Of a DNA stretch of 29,889 bases, positions 5,848-13,450 are shown in pieces. The position numbers and the translations under genes were made by a program. This DNA comes from a virus: the IMG/VR virus record IMGVR_UViG_3300018080_000454, positions 1-29,889 of that record; one strand, 5' to 3'. A model generated the notes under the pieces. That model worked only from the letters and a program-made list of their open reading frames with translations, searched no databases and was not told the origin of the DNA. The first letter of the stretch is position 1; every line of letters starts with the position of its first letter.

Positions 5848-7872
5848 ATGGGAAAAGTCTTTTTTGTATTTGCGTTAGTAATTTCGATGTTTTTTGCAAA
5901 TGAGTGTTATGCTGTTGATACTGACTGTAAGGCCGAAATATACGATAACTATGACTATATGTCGTCTTGTCAAATTGGGGATGACACCAATGGTAACGAA
6001 AGATTTGTATATACATATCTTGATGATTCTGACGACACCTATTATGCAAGAGTTGCAACAGTGGTTTCTGGTGCTGTTGTTCTTGGGTCGAGTACTTCTT
6101 GGGGCGATTTTGGTTGTTTCGTGACTGATCTTGGTGCATCAAGCCACGAGTCAGATACTCACGCCGTAGCTCCATTGGATACAAATACTTTTATGTTGGT
6201 ATATAGAGAGGCAGATACCGGGACCAACACATATATGGTTGGTGTGGTTGGTACCGTGACTGGGTTGAGTTCTTCTGCATCCATTTCGTTCGATACTACG
6301 AACCAGTGTACTTACGACGAAGGCCCACCAGCGAGCGGCGAATTAGAATATCGTTTCAGCAAGTTTAATATTGATGTTGAAGCACTGAGTTCAACAAAGG
6401 TTATTGTTTTTGGTCGACAGAGGGCTGCTGACACATATCAGGCTAGAGCTATGTCGTTTATCCTTAATGTTGCTAGTGGATCAACTGTTTCTGTCGGAAG
6501 TAGCTGGCAGCAGTACATCCCCGATGATACTTCGTATGATCCAGCTTATCTAAACAGAAGTTCCATTCAACATGTTGTAAAGAAGCTAACTAGTAGTAGT
6601 GTAATCATGTCTTATTCTCGGGGAGAATATGGGTCAACTTGTCGGTTTGTTGTTGGAAATGTTGGAGATACTGCTCCAAATATTGATCGCATGTCGTGGG
6701 GTGATCAAGCATACCTCGAAGACAGCAGTAGCGACAAGATTAGGGATATTCAAGGAAGAGATATTGTTGTTCTTGACTCCAGTCGTTTTGCCGTAGTTTA
6801 TCGTGGTGATGATACTGACCAGGATGATACTCATGCTATTAGAGTTGTGATTGGAGAAATTGATGGTAACGACGATATTACATTTGGTGACATCGTTGAT
6901 ATTACGGATGAGGTCGACGTTTCATTTGACCCAGATTGTTACACATGTAGTTTGAGACTACCCAAGGCCACATTTGTAGAAGCAGACAATGGTTCTCATG
7001 ATGGTAAGTTTATGGTGTCATTTACCAGTGAGACTCACTGTGGTGCTCATGGTGAATTTTATATGTGTACTGTTACCAATGGAACAGACACAACCGTAAC
7101 ATGTGAAAGTACCCCAGAAACCATGTTTGACGATACTGACTACGATGTTTCTTTTGATGATATTTATCTTCTGGATAGTGATGACATACTAGCAGTGTAT
7201 CGACAGTGTGACGAGGATAATACTCCAGATTGTGCTGTTGCTGTTGATATCTTGGATGATTCTACTCTTGAGGAGTGTGCCTGGGCTATTGAGCCAGATT
7301 CTCCACATGATGTTAAGAAGAATCGATATGTGTCTTTTAGTGTTGAGAATCCTCTCGATCAGTCTGTTGCATTTAAAATTAGCATGACTGATTCGGAAAT
7401 TTTTCCAGATGATGAGGGCGACCTAGGATATGTTGGAGAACCAGATGACGATGGTTTGTCTAGGGTCGTTAGTACTCCTTATTATAGCGATGATTGGCCA
7501 GAAGTTATTCATGTTGGAGATTGTTGTATTGTTCCTCGTTCAGAATATGAGATTTCTGGCACATTAGACAATTCTTCTTTTGGAACAGGATTTGAAGTAG
7601 AGACGGCGGAGAAGCCTGGAGCAAAAGAATGGTGTGATGTCGTTGGTGCATTTGTTACAGGAGTTGGGTGGGCTCCACCAGAAGGCAATATGTCTATGAA
7701 TGATTTGACTGCTATTATGCAGTCAATAAGTCAGGCTTCGACGGCTCCCCACTGGACTTGGACAGATGTCCATCCAGAGGTTCCAAATGGTGTGGTTAAT
7801 AGCAGTGATACACAGACAGGCGTTAGTGCTTTTCAGGGAAATGATTATCCGTTCACCTTTTGTGATGATTAG
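5848..7872 (+). CDS. secreted beta-propeller-like protein with dockerin-like C-terminus
   Basis: The product has 674 residues, with a signal peptide at residues 1-22 (MGKVFFVFALVISMFFANECYA). From about residue 25 to 490, a module recurs about every 60-70 residues with the core [FV]-x-V-x-YR or similar (TFMLVYREA, VIMSYSRG, RFAVVYRGD, DILAVYRQC). This is typical of blades of a beta-propeller, perhaps seven. The last 70 residues (NMSMNDLTAIMQSI... VVNSSDTQTGVSAFQGNDYPF) resemble the duplicated dockerin-like tail of large secreted Planctomycetota or Myxococcota proteins. The protein is very acidic. It probably sits on the cell surface. GGGAGA precedes the ATG and a strong terminator follows 27 bp after the stop. 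Confidence 0.8.
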   Translation: MGKVFFVFALVISMFFANECYAVDTDCKAEIYDNYDYMSSCQIGDDTNGNERFVYTYLDDSDDTYYARVATVVSGAVVLGSSTSWGDFGCFVTDLGASSHESDTHAVAPLDTNTFMLVYREADTGTNTYMVGVVGTVTGLSSSASISFDTTNQCTYDEGPPASGELEYRFSKFNIDVEALSSTKVIVFGRQRAADTYQARAMSFILNVASGSTVSVGSSWQQYIPDDTSYDPAYLNRSSIQHVVKKLTSSSVIMSYSRGEYGSTCRFVVGNVGDTAPNIDRMSWGDQAYLEDSSSDKIRDIQGRDIVVLDSSRFAVVYRGDDTDQDDTHAIRVVIGEIDGNDDITFGDIVDITDEVDVSFDPDCYTCSLRLPKATFVEADNGSHDGKFMVSFTSETHCGAHGEFYMCTVTNGTDTTVTCESTPETMFDDTDYDVSFDDIYLLDSDDILAVYRQCDEDNTPDCAVAVDILDDSTLEECAWAIEPDSPHDVKKNRYVSFSVENPLDQSVAFKISMTDSEIFPDDEGDLGYVGEPDDDGLSRVVSTPYYSDDWPEVIHVGDCCIVPRSEYEISGTLDNSSFGTGFEVETAEKPGAKEWCDVVGAFVTGVGWAPPEGNMSMNDLTAIMQSISQASTAPHWTWTDVHPEVPNGVVNSSDTQTGVSAFQGNDYPFTFCDD

Positions 7873-7898
7873 TTTGTTTTAGATGTTGATGTATTTAA

Positions 7899-7937
7899 CC
7901 GCGCAGCCCCAACATTGTTGTGGCTGTGCGGTTTTTT
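7899..7937 (+). terminator. intrinsic terminator
   Basis: CCGCGCAGCC (7899-7908) pairs with GGCTGTGCGG (7922-7931), ten pairs with one G-U, around a 13-nt loop, and is followed by TTTTTT (7932-7937). It ends the plus-strand unit carrying the propeller gene; the next gene starts at 7950 with its own AGGAG. Confidence 0.9.
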
Positions 7938-7949
7938 GAGGAGAATAAT

Positions 7950-8402
7950 ATGAAATATCTAACTAGATTGTTGAGTAAATTTTGGTTGTTTTTAAACTAT
8001 GAGAAAAATGATTTTTATCTTGGTGGTCCAATGAGGAATTATCCAGATTTGAATGCTCCGCTGTTTTCTTCTGTGTCTCATATGCTAAGAATCAAAGGAT
8101 TTAAGGTGTGGAATCCATCTGAGCATGGTAGTTATCTTGATACGTCTTTTGCAAAGTGTATGACGGACGATTTAACAGCAATTATCCGTGATTGTAGGAA
8201 GATTGCTCTGCTCCCAGGGTGGCAAAAGTCTTTGGGTGCTAACATGGAAGCTTTTGTAGCTTTTGCATGTGGCAAAGAAGCTGTTGAGGTTGTTATGAGC
8301 GAGAATGGTGCTTCGTGCGAACTAATTCCTTTTGATTTGAGTAAATATTTGTTGCCATACGATGGAGTTAATACGAGTAAGTTTAATCCACATGAGGAAT
8401 AA
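7950..8402 (+). CDS. DUF4406 / nucleoside deoxyribosyltransferase-like protein
   Basis: ATG 7950 has AGGAG upstream, directly after the terminator. The product has 150 residues. After a short N-terminal helix comes FYLGGPMRNYPDLNAPLF, then a G-[FY]-x-V-x-NP segment (GFKVWNPSEH), DLTAIIRDCRKIALLPGWQKSLGANMEA. This order (GGPM, NP, D..I..C, LPGW..S.GA..E) is the signature of DUF4406 proteins, small Rossmann-like relatives of nucleoside 2-deoxyribosyltransferases that are common in phages and often near DNA-modification genes. The Glu in GANMEA is the likely active-site residue by analogy. It may act in nucleotide salvage. It ends 1 bp before the convergent minus-strand gene. Confidence 0.8.
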   Translation: MKYLTRLLSKFWLFLNYEKNDFYLGGPMRNYPDLNAPLFSSVSHMLRIKGFKVWNPSEHGSYLDTSFAKCMTDDLTAIIRDCRKIALLPGWQKSLGANMEAFVAFACGKEAVEVVMSENGASCELIPFDLSKYLLPYDGVNTSKFNPHEE

Positions 8403-8403
8403 T

Positions 8404-8622
8404 CTATTCTTCCGATGTCGTGTCGTCTTGGGATGAAAGTTTATTTTTTGCCTCAGCTAATTCTCTTTTTGTTGCTTCTAGATCAAGGAGGGTGTATTTA
8501 ATGTAAATTCTTAAATCTCTAAAAGCTTGTTCCATCTTAATATCTTTGCGTATTCCTGCGTTTGTTATGTCGCTGATAAGTTCTTGCAATTTTATGCTGA
8601 ATTCATTTTCGCCCATACTCAT
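8404..8622 (-). CDS. small helical protein, paralogue of the gene at 1553-1780
   Basis: The product has 72 residues starting MSMGENEFSIKLQELISD, with AAAGG 8 bp before the ATG on the minus strand. An in-frame extension to 8694 only runs back through the upstream gene. The central LRIYIKYTLLDLEATKREL matches the plus-strand gene at 1553 (LRICLKYIQLDLEASRREI), so the phage carries two copies on opposite strands. It is all-helical with a polar, acidic tail. It is the last gene of the minus-strand operon, begins 5 bp after the previous stop, and meets the plus-strand DUF4406 gene tail to tail with a 1-bp gap and no terminator. Confidence 0.7.
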   Translation of the reverse strand: MSMGENEFSIKLQELISDITNAGIRKDIKMEQAFRDLRIYIKYTLLDLEATKRELAEAKNKLSSQDDTTSEE

Positions 8623-8626
8623 TTTA

Positions 8627-9226
8627 TTACCTTTCGGTATTTCTTGAATCCCAGACAACAGAAAAAGCCTGTGTTCCGACAATATCATCAGCAACTATTG
8701 TTAATCTCCCAAGTCGTTTTTTCTTTTCGATGGTTTCTGGATAGCAATAATCTATTAGCTCTGTACAGCTAAATCTTACGGTCTCACAAAAATCAAAAGA
8801 AAAATCATATTGATGACCAACCACACTTTTTGCCCTGCGTACTGCCTCCAAAATTGTTTCAGGATTTTTGGGTCTTAGGACTATCATATGGTCAGTTCTC
8901 ATAAAATCGATTAGATCTTCAACAACAATTCCATCGCTTATTGCATGTATGATTTTGTGTGGTTTGTTGTCCATTGTTCCAACATATATGCCTGCGTGAT
9001 TCCACCACCCAGGAATAAACCATTTGTCGACATATCCCTCGAATCTGCGTATAAGAATATCTCCGTGGTGGATAATATTCTCAAGAGATCTATAGTGTTT
9101 ACCCTTAAGTCTAAAGGTGGGGGCGTTTATTGTGAACCACATTGGTCTTAGTATTCCAGACCACTTAATGTCGCCAATAAATGTGAACAACAATCTTTTT
9201 ATTTGGTACAATATAGAGTTCTGCAT
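8627..9226 (-). CDS. YiiX/YebB-like permuted NlpC/P60 cysteine hydrolase
   Basis: The product has 199 residues from ATG 9226, which has GGTGA just upstream; a GTG at 9250 lies inside the previous gene. Motifs in order are HHGDILIRR (about residues 53-61), WWNHAGIYVG with His77, HAISDGIVVEDL (94-105), and YDFSFDF...FSCTELIDYCY with Cys154. Histidine before cysteine is the circularly permuted papain-like arrangement of the YiiX/YebB group. Members act as amidases, peptidases or lipid hydrolases; some phage forms are suggested in envelope attack. No signal peptide is clear, although residues 5-20 are hydrophobic. The role may be lysis-related or anti-host. Confidence 0.75.
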   Translation of the reverse strand: MQNSILYQIKRLLFTFIGDIKWSGILRPMWFTINAPTFRLKGKHYRSLENIIHHGDILIRRFEGYVDKWFIPGWWNHAGIYVGTMDNKPHKIIHAISDGIVVEDLIDFMRTDHMIVLRPKNPETILEAVRRAKSVVGHQYDFSFDFCETVRFSCTELIDYCYPETIEKKKRLGRLTIVADDIVGTQAFSVVWDSRNTER

Positions 9227-9242
9227 ATAATCACCAAAGGTG

Positions 9243-9674
9243 TTATACACATTCGGAATAGTCTGTGGCTAAATTTTCATATTTGTCTATTGATGCATCT
9301 GCCTGGGCGTGACATGATTTGCATAGAAACAATAACAAAAATGGTCGATCATGATCTGGGTGATGTGCTTCTATGGCCCCTTCTGCACCGCATAGTTCAC
9401 ATTCTTCTATTGGTATTATTTTGCCGGATTTGATTGCCTGACGCACAAGTGATCTTGCTGAGTTTTTTTCTGGAAATTTTTCCTTATCTCTGCGTGTGTT
9501 GGCTGCGTTATCTGTTGTTGGTTCACACTTCCTTGGTTCATTGGCCAATTTGGACGAACAAGCTCGGGAGCACGTATGCTGTTGACCCAGTTTCTCACTT
9601 TCGTTGATTCTTTTTATTGCTTTCTCGAATTGTTTTTTACACCATGCACATGTTACTATTTTTGATTTTGACAT
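9243..9674 (-). CDS. HNH-type protein with N-terminal zinc finger
   Basis: The product has 143 residues. The N-terminal part has CAWCKKQF (Cys9, Cys12) with HTCSRACSS about 25 residues later, a C4 zinc-finger-like unit. The C-terminal part has CELCGAEG, EAHHPDHDRP and LCKSCHAQAD, the arrangement of the small phage HNH family (CxxCG...HHxDxxxP...LCxxCH). The usual final His after CH is not obvious, so nuclease activity is uncertain. It may be a homing-type or packaging-associated endonuclease, or a DNA-binding relative. It starts on the TAATG overlap with the upstream gene, so it is an integral member of this operon rather than an evident insertion. Confidence 0.75.
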   Translation of the reverse strand: MSKSKIVTCAWCKKQFEKAIKRINESEKLGQQHTCSRACSSKLANEPRKCEPTTDNAANTRRDKEKFPEKNSARSLVRQAIKSGKIIPIEECELCGAEGAIEAHHPDHDRPFLLLFLCKSCHAQADASIDKYENLATDYSECV

Positions 9675-9916
9675 TATTCTGCTATCTCTTGTTTGATCCT
9701 GTCCATTATGAATTTTGCCGTTTCTTCTATGTTTTTTATTAGTTTTATTTCAGTTGCAGAAAAACTTCTGTGTAGTTTTTTAAATTGTCCATCTGAAATT
9801 TCCACCAATATTGATACAAACAACATATTTTGATAATAAGTGCTTTTGAATATCCAAGATTTGGGAGAGCATGCCCATAAGATGTTTTCAAATTTTTGTA
9901 CTATTTCTGGTTTCAT
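9674..9916 (-). CDS. hypothetical protein, 80 aa
   Basis: I start this at ATG 9916, which overlaps the upstream stop as TAATG, the same arrangement as at its own 3' end; the in-frame ATG at 9943 lies inside the upstream gene with its AGGAG too close. The product (MKPEIVQKFENILW...) has a mixed strand part (MLFVSILVEI) and a long C-terminal helix (SATEIKLIKNIEETAKFIMDR). It is not recognised. It lies between the Nudix-like and HNH genes and depends on translational coupling. Confidence 0.65.
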   Translation of the reverse strand: MKPEIVQKFENILWACSPKSWIFKSTYYQNMLFVSILVEISDGQFKKLHRSFSATEIKLIKNIEETAKFIMDRIKQEIAE

Positions 9917-10350
9917 TAAATATTGTTCCAATGTCCGGCCCATTCTCCTGGGTATTGGTCATAATGCTGCATCAAATACGCTATATACATAATACTAGAA
10001 TTTATGTGGGGGGCCAAACTTTGTCCTAAAGCATACATTTCTGGAAGTGTAAACCATCCAATTCCTGCGATGTTGTTTGTCGACGTATATGGTTCGCCAC
10101 TCCATCTATTGCAACATAAAACTATATTTTCGTAATTGTTTGTGAGTATTCTGCACAATTGTTTAAATGATGTTCCAGATACTCCTATATTTTTTAGTCC
10201 CTGTTTTGCTGCTAGTTCTGGTATGCTATTTGGTTCGAAAAATTTACATTCTGGCAAAGTCCATGAATATTCGTTGTGGTGGAATTCAGATTGTTGGACA
10301 AGTAGTAGTCTGTTATTACTTCTTATGATTGTCCATATAGTTTTGGTCAT
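9916..10350 (-). CDS. degenerate Nudix-fold protein
   Basis: The product has 144 residues. The N-terminus (MTKTIWTIIRSNNRLLLVQQ) and the following YSWTLPECKFFEPNSIPELAAKQGL look like the first strands and Nudix box region of a Nudix hydrolase. The box consensus Gx5Ex7REUxEExGU is not kept: the Gly is Cys and the REUxEE glutamates are missing (AAKQGLKNIG). A later AGIGWFTLPEM matches the usual W-[FV]-x-L-E-E strand. So I read it as a Nudix fold that has probably lost pyrophosphohydrolase activity and might bind a nucleotide as a sensor. Its own promoter element lies just upstream at 10395-10403. Confidence 0.6.
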   Translation of the reverse strand: MTKTIWTIIRSNNRLLLVQQSEFHHNEYSWTLPECKFFEPNSIPELAAKQGLKNIGVSGTSFKQLCRILTNNYENIVLCCNRWSGEPYTSTNNIAGIGWFTLPEMYALGQSLAPHINSSIMYIAYLMQHYDQYPGEWAGHWNNI

Positions 10351-10394
10351 GGTGTTTTTCTACCAATCTTTTGAACAACAAAACCGACTGGATG

Positions 10395-10403
10395 ATTATA
10401 CAC
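10395..10403 (-). promoter_or_regulatory. candidate promoter element GTGTATAAT
   Basis: On the minus strand GTGTATAAT lies in the 61-bp gap between the MazG-like and Nudix-like genes, about 45 bp before the ATG at 10350. It is identical to copies at 13564, 21438 and 29294. It should start a second message inside the minus-strand operon. Confidence 0.6.
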
Positions 10404-10411
10404 ATGATGTT

Positions 10412-10978
10412 TTATCTGTTGTCTCCATCCCCTTTGATAACTCCCCTATTTTTTCTATCCAACAATTTGTTTATATTAGCTTCATAAACATCGGCCAGCC
10501 CAGAAGATAACCTTTTTGATAATTCTTCAATACATATTAAGATTTTTGATATGTTGTTGTGTATGCTGTGTAAATCCCGATATTTATTATGACCATCGCA
10601 GTCGTAGTATCTCTCAGCCAGCACTCTAGCTATTTCTGATGCAATAATATTCATATGTAGGGTCAGTTGGACTATATTCATTGATTTTGCCGCATATTTG
10701 AATGATCCTCTCATATCATACATAAGCTGGAGATCTATATTGGCGTCGGAACACACATTTGCTACATACCAACAACAGTCACCAAGTTCAGCCAATATAG
10801 ATGAAGATCTCTCTTCCGTCATTTGACCATCACAGTCTCTAAGTAGTTTTTTGATTTTTTCGGCAACTTCGCCACATTCGCCAACCAGTCCAAGGAGTGG
10901 ATATATCATTGCATTCGATGGTTTTTCTAAGTAAACGGCAGTTGTTCTTGCGATATTTTGAAATTCTCTACTATTCAT
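10412..10978 (-). CDS. MazG-like nucleoside triphosphate pyrophosphohydrolase
   Basis: The product has 188 residues. Near residues 27-43 is YPLLGLVGECGEVAEKIKK, followed by AELGDCCWYVANVC; together these are the ExxE...ExxD metal-binding signature of the all-alpha MazG/dUTPase-like superfamily. The C-terminus (NKLLDRKNRGVIKGDGDNR) is the typical tail of phage MazG-like proteins. It is longer than the minimal ~100-residue unit because of a helical insert at about residues 90-160. Such enzymes hydrolyse NTP or dNTP to monophosphate and pyrophosphate; in phages they may adjust nucleotide pools or ppGpp signalling. It starts on a TGATG overlap with the ClpP-like gene. Confidence 0.85.
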   Translation of the reverse strand: MNSREFQNIARTTAVYLEKPSNAMIYPLLGLVGECGEVAEKIKKLLRDCDGQMTEERSSSILAELGDCCWYVANVCSDANIDLQLMYDMRGSFKYAAKSMNIVQLTLHMNIIASEIARVLAERYYDCDGHNKYRDLHSIHNNISKILICIEELSKRLSSGLADVYEANINKLLDRKNRGVIKGDGDNR

Positions 10979-11682
10979 CAATCTCTATCCCCCTCTTGGT
11001 TAGATTCTCTTTTGCAAAGTTTCATACCATCCTTCCATTTAGCATTAGGTTCATTAGTGGCACAAAACTCATATGGATCATTCAATGTCTCAAGAACCCA
11101 ATCAGCCAATCCATAATCCACAGCCTCTTGTGCGTTGTATATTGTATCTTTAGAACATAATTCTTCTATTTTCTTTGTTGTAATTCGGGGTTTTGCAGCC
11201 CTCATTCTTTGATGGTATATTTCGTACATTCGTTTTTGCAAATTCGTGTTGTGTTGAGCCCATGACTGAACCCTCTTGGTTGTCCCGCTAAGCGTATCGG
11301 TGCTTTCGTGTATCATAAATGTACAGTGTTGAGTTACTATTCTTGAATCACACGCCTGGATTATTATTGATCCCATGCTCATTGCATAACCCCAACATAT
11401 TCCGTATACATGAGCCTTAGATGCTCTTATAGCGTCATACATTGCCATGCCATGATACCAGTCTCCACCAAGATTGTTCATGTGTATTATTATTGGCTTA
11501 TTTGACATGGAGTTTAAATGAAGCATTGCTTTAAGAAAAAATTCAGACATTTCGCAGTCTGTCCCGGATTCTTCTCCATCGGCAGTTTCTGCGTTATGAG
11601 ATCCAACGAAAATGATTCTTTTAGTAGGCATATAGCTATATTGGAACCATTTGTCTATATCCCACTTGGAATAATTAGTCAT
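10978..11682 (-). CDS. ClpP-like serine protease
   Basis: The product has 234 residues. PIIIHMNNLGGDWYHGMAMYDAI (from residue 63) matches the ClpP oxyanion-hole region. YAMSMGS holds the nucleophile Ser102, FMIHES holds His125 and CSKDTIYNAQEAVDYGLAD aligns with the E. coli ClpP acid, giving Asp179. So the triad is complete and the family length normal. N-terminal residues 1-40 differ from ClpP and have no axial-loop motif that I can see. Phage ClpP-like enzymes often serve as prohead proteases, but this gene lies with nucleotide and DNA-modification genes, and another capsid protease is at 24670. A role in host or phage protein turnover is therefore more likely. It overlaps the upstream gene by 8 bp. 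Confidence 0.88.
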   Translation of the reverse strand: MTNYSKWDIDKWFQYSYMPTKRIIFVGSHNAETADGEESGTDCEMSEFFLKAMLHLNSMSNKPIIIHMNNLGGDWYHGMAMYDAIRASKAHVYGICWGYAMSMGSIIIQACDSRIVTQHCTFMIHESTDTLSGTTKRVQSWAQHNTNLQKRMYEIYHQRMRAAKPRITTKKIEELCSKDTIYNAQEAVDYGLADWVLETLNDPYEFCATNEPNAKWKDGMKLCKRESNQEGDRD

Positions 11683-12037
11683 TGACAGACCCTTCCTGCT
11701 CTATGTTTAATATCTGTGATATTTTTTCAACCACTAGTCTAAAATGTTCGAAGTATAGGTAGATATAATCAGCTCTTTGCCACTGAAAACCATTCATTAG
11801 AGATGGATCACTTTTGATGATGTGGGATAGTTCTGGCAATTCAGATGATAGATCATTCTGTATGCGTATTTGTTCGTCGTTTGTATGTACATCAAAAACA
11901 ATATGCTCGCCGTGGGTTCTTTTTATTCTTCCAGACAGCCCCCCACAATCTTCGGCCTTTTCCATCCATATCAGTTCCGCATCATCTAATAGTGACGTCC
12001 ATCTTCGCAATAGTAACTTTATTTTTGTGATATCCAC
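11675..12037 (-). CDS. hypothetical protein, 120 aa
   Basis: This is a 120-residue protein with a GTG start that overlaps the upstream stop as TAGTG, with AGGAG in the upstream gene's last codons. It is mainly helical (DITKIKLLLRRWTSLLDDAELIWMEKA; ADYIYLYFEHFRLVVEKISQIL), with a middle strand segment GEHIVFDVHTNDEQIRI. No family is recognised. It overlaps the ClpP-like gene by 8 bp; such tight coupling next to a ClpP might indicate an adaptor or substrate, but there is no direct evidence. Confidence 0.7.
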   Translation of the reverse strand: MDITKIKLLLRRWTSLLDDAELIWMEKAEDCGGLSGRIKRTHGEHIVFDVHTNDEQIRIQNDLSSELPELSHIIKSDPSLMNGFQWQRADYIYLYFEHFRLVVEKISQILNIEQEGSVND

Positions 12038-12699
12038 TATTCTTCTCCTTTGTTGTTTTCGTCCAACAATATGTCCACCAATATTTGTCTATTTTGTTGT
12101 ATTTCGTCTGGGGTTGATCCAGCAATTGTTAATTCTGTTAATATGCTGCTCAAAAAACAATATAATGTTGGATACATTGTCAATTTTGCTGGATTATCTG
12201 ACGGTTCTTCGCGTGGATCTTCTGCATTAAAACGTGGGTTGATTCGTATTGGTATATCTGCTATATTGTTAATTGAGGTGAATTCTACCGCAATCCGTGT
12301 TTCCTTATAGCACTCTGGCGTACATACGTGCTCCTCATCAAACAACGAAGCTGGACAATGGCTATTAATTCCGAACAACAACATCAAATTTTGCATTGAA
12401 GCTAAATTTTCTGGACCATCAACAAAATACCAAGCAAGTTCCAGGAAGTCAATAAAATCAACAAAGTCTTCATCTTTGGGCATATTAATTGTTTTTACGA
12501 ATGTTTGGAATTTTGACATACCCATGGCCGATGATAGATTGGGCATCATTTTATTGGCAGATTGTATCAACATAAATATGTCGCGTAGTGTTACGTCATC
12601 CGCGATGTCGACTACACTTCTTGGCAGGTCTATTGGTAGAAAATTGTCTCGGCAATATTCTTTTGTTATTTCAATTGTTTTAATCGCCTTGGCTTTCAT
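12037..12699 (-). CDS. hypothetical protein, 220 aa
   Basis: The product has 220 residues; AGGAG sits 5-6 bp before its ATG, inside the 3' end of the methyltransferase gene, which it overlaps by 20 bp. It is mostly helical and acidic. Cys-containing parts (SHCPASLFDEEHVCTPECYKE) might bind metal. The N-terminal half includes DDVTLRDIFMLIQSANKM and DFVDFIDFLELAWYF. It is not recognised; there are no signal peptide, membrane spans or catalytic motifs. It sits second in the operon and is co-expressed with the DNA methyltransferase. Confidence 0.75.
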   Translation of the reverse strand: MKAKAIKTIEITKEYCRDNFLPIDLPRSVVDIADDVTLRDIFMLIQSANKMMPNLSSAMGMSKFQTFVKTINMPKDEDFVDFIDFLELAWYFVDGPENLASMQNLMLLFGINSHCPASLFDEEHVCTPECYKETRIAVEFTSINNIADIPIRINPRFNAEDPREEPSDNPAKLTMYPTLYCFLSSILTELTIAGSTPDEIQQNRQILVDILLDENNKGEE

Positions 12700-13411
12700 A
12701 TTGTACTCCTAGATGTTGTGACGTTTTTTGAATAGTTGGTTCACTTATTTCTATTCCTATGCATTTTATTCCCATTTTTTGACAGATTATGGCGGTTGTT
12801 CCGGTGCCCAAAAATGGGTCTAAGACACATCCTCCACTAATGCAATGTCCCAGGACTATTCTCTCGACCATTTGTTCGGGCAATTGTGTTGGAACCCAAG
12901 ATCTTCTTTCTTTGAATGACCCACATATGCGGGAAAATTCCCACACATTTTGGGGTAATTTACCTCCAGGAGATGCTCTTTTATCTTTGTATTTTAATTG
13001 TCTTGCACTCGGTACCTTGATTAGATCTGCATTGATGTGTGGGGAGTTTAACCAATATACTGGCCTGTAGCATAGCGCATATTTGCCATTTCTTGTTTGG
13101 TCTTGTCCAAATGTATAGTGCCACTGTAATCTTTGTACTATGTCTATTCCGAGATCAAATATTGCCGCCTCGACGCTTGATGTCCATTTTTCGTTAAAAG
13201 TGAAAAAAATTGGTCCTTTTGTTAGATTGGTCATTGTGTCTAGCCAATCATATATTTTATCTTCATACACCCAACCCGGTTCATTATCGGCAAATCCATC
13301 GTATTTAAGTCCAATATTATCTGGTGGGTCAGCTACTATTAGGTCTATTTGTGTGTTTTGAAGTGTGGTCGCAGCTACTTGGACGAAATCACCATGTATT
13401 AGTTTAATCAT
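12680..13411 (-). CDS. DNA methyltransferase, beta-type N4/N6 family, with DPPD motif
   Basis: The product has 243 residues from ATG 13411; a GTG at 13447 would sit at the predicted transcript start. Motif IV appears early as IVADPPDNIG (about residues 26-34). The SAM-binding motif I appears late as VLDPFLGTGTTAI, followed by IGIEI. IV before I is the beta arrangement of cytosine-N4 and adenine-N6 enzymes. The usual aromatic residue after PP is Asp here (DPPD). A target-recognition segment lies between. No restriction gene is adjacent, so it may be an orphan enzyme protecting phage DNA. It is the first gene of the minus-strand operon. Confidence 0.85.
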   Translation of the reverse strand: MIKLIHGDFVQVAATTLQNTQIDLIVADPPDNIGLKYDGFADNEPGWVYEDKIYDWLDTMTNLTKGPIFFTFNEKWTSSVEAAIFDLGIDIVQRLQWHYTFGQDQTRNGKYALCYRPVYWLNSPHINADLIKVPSARQLKYKDKRASPGGKLPQNVWEFSRICGSFKERRSWVPTQLPEQMVERIVLGHCISGGCVLDPFLGTGTTAIICQKMGIKCIGIEISEPTIQKTSQHLGVQYESQGD

Positions 13412-13450
13412 TCCACTTATCTCACTTCTAGTGTGGTTTTGTTCCACGTC

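Noticed and set aside
5756-6184. 142-codon open frame on the minus strand
   Set aside because: It lies opposite the start of the propeller gene and the micro-peptide, both with strong plus-strand signals. Its Gln/His/Asn-rich composition is that of an antisense frame.
9242-9250. Minus-strand GTGTATAAC as another copy of the promoter element before the YiiX-like gene
   Set aside because: It is inside the HNH gene's last codons, ends in AAC instead of AAT, and would leave almost no leader. It is kept out of the promoter set, although it may be active.
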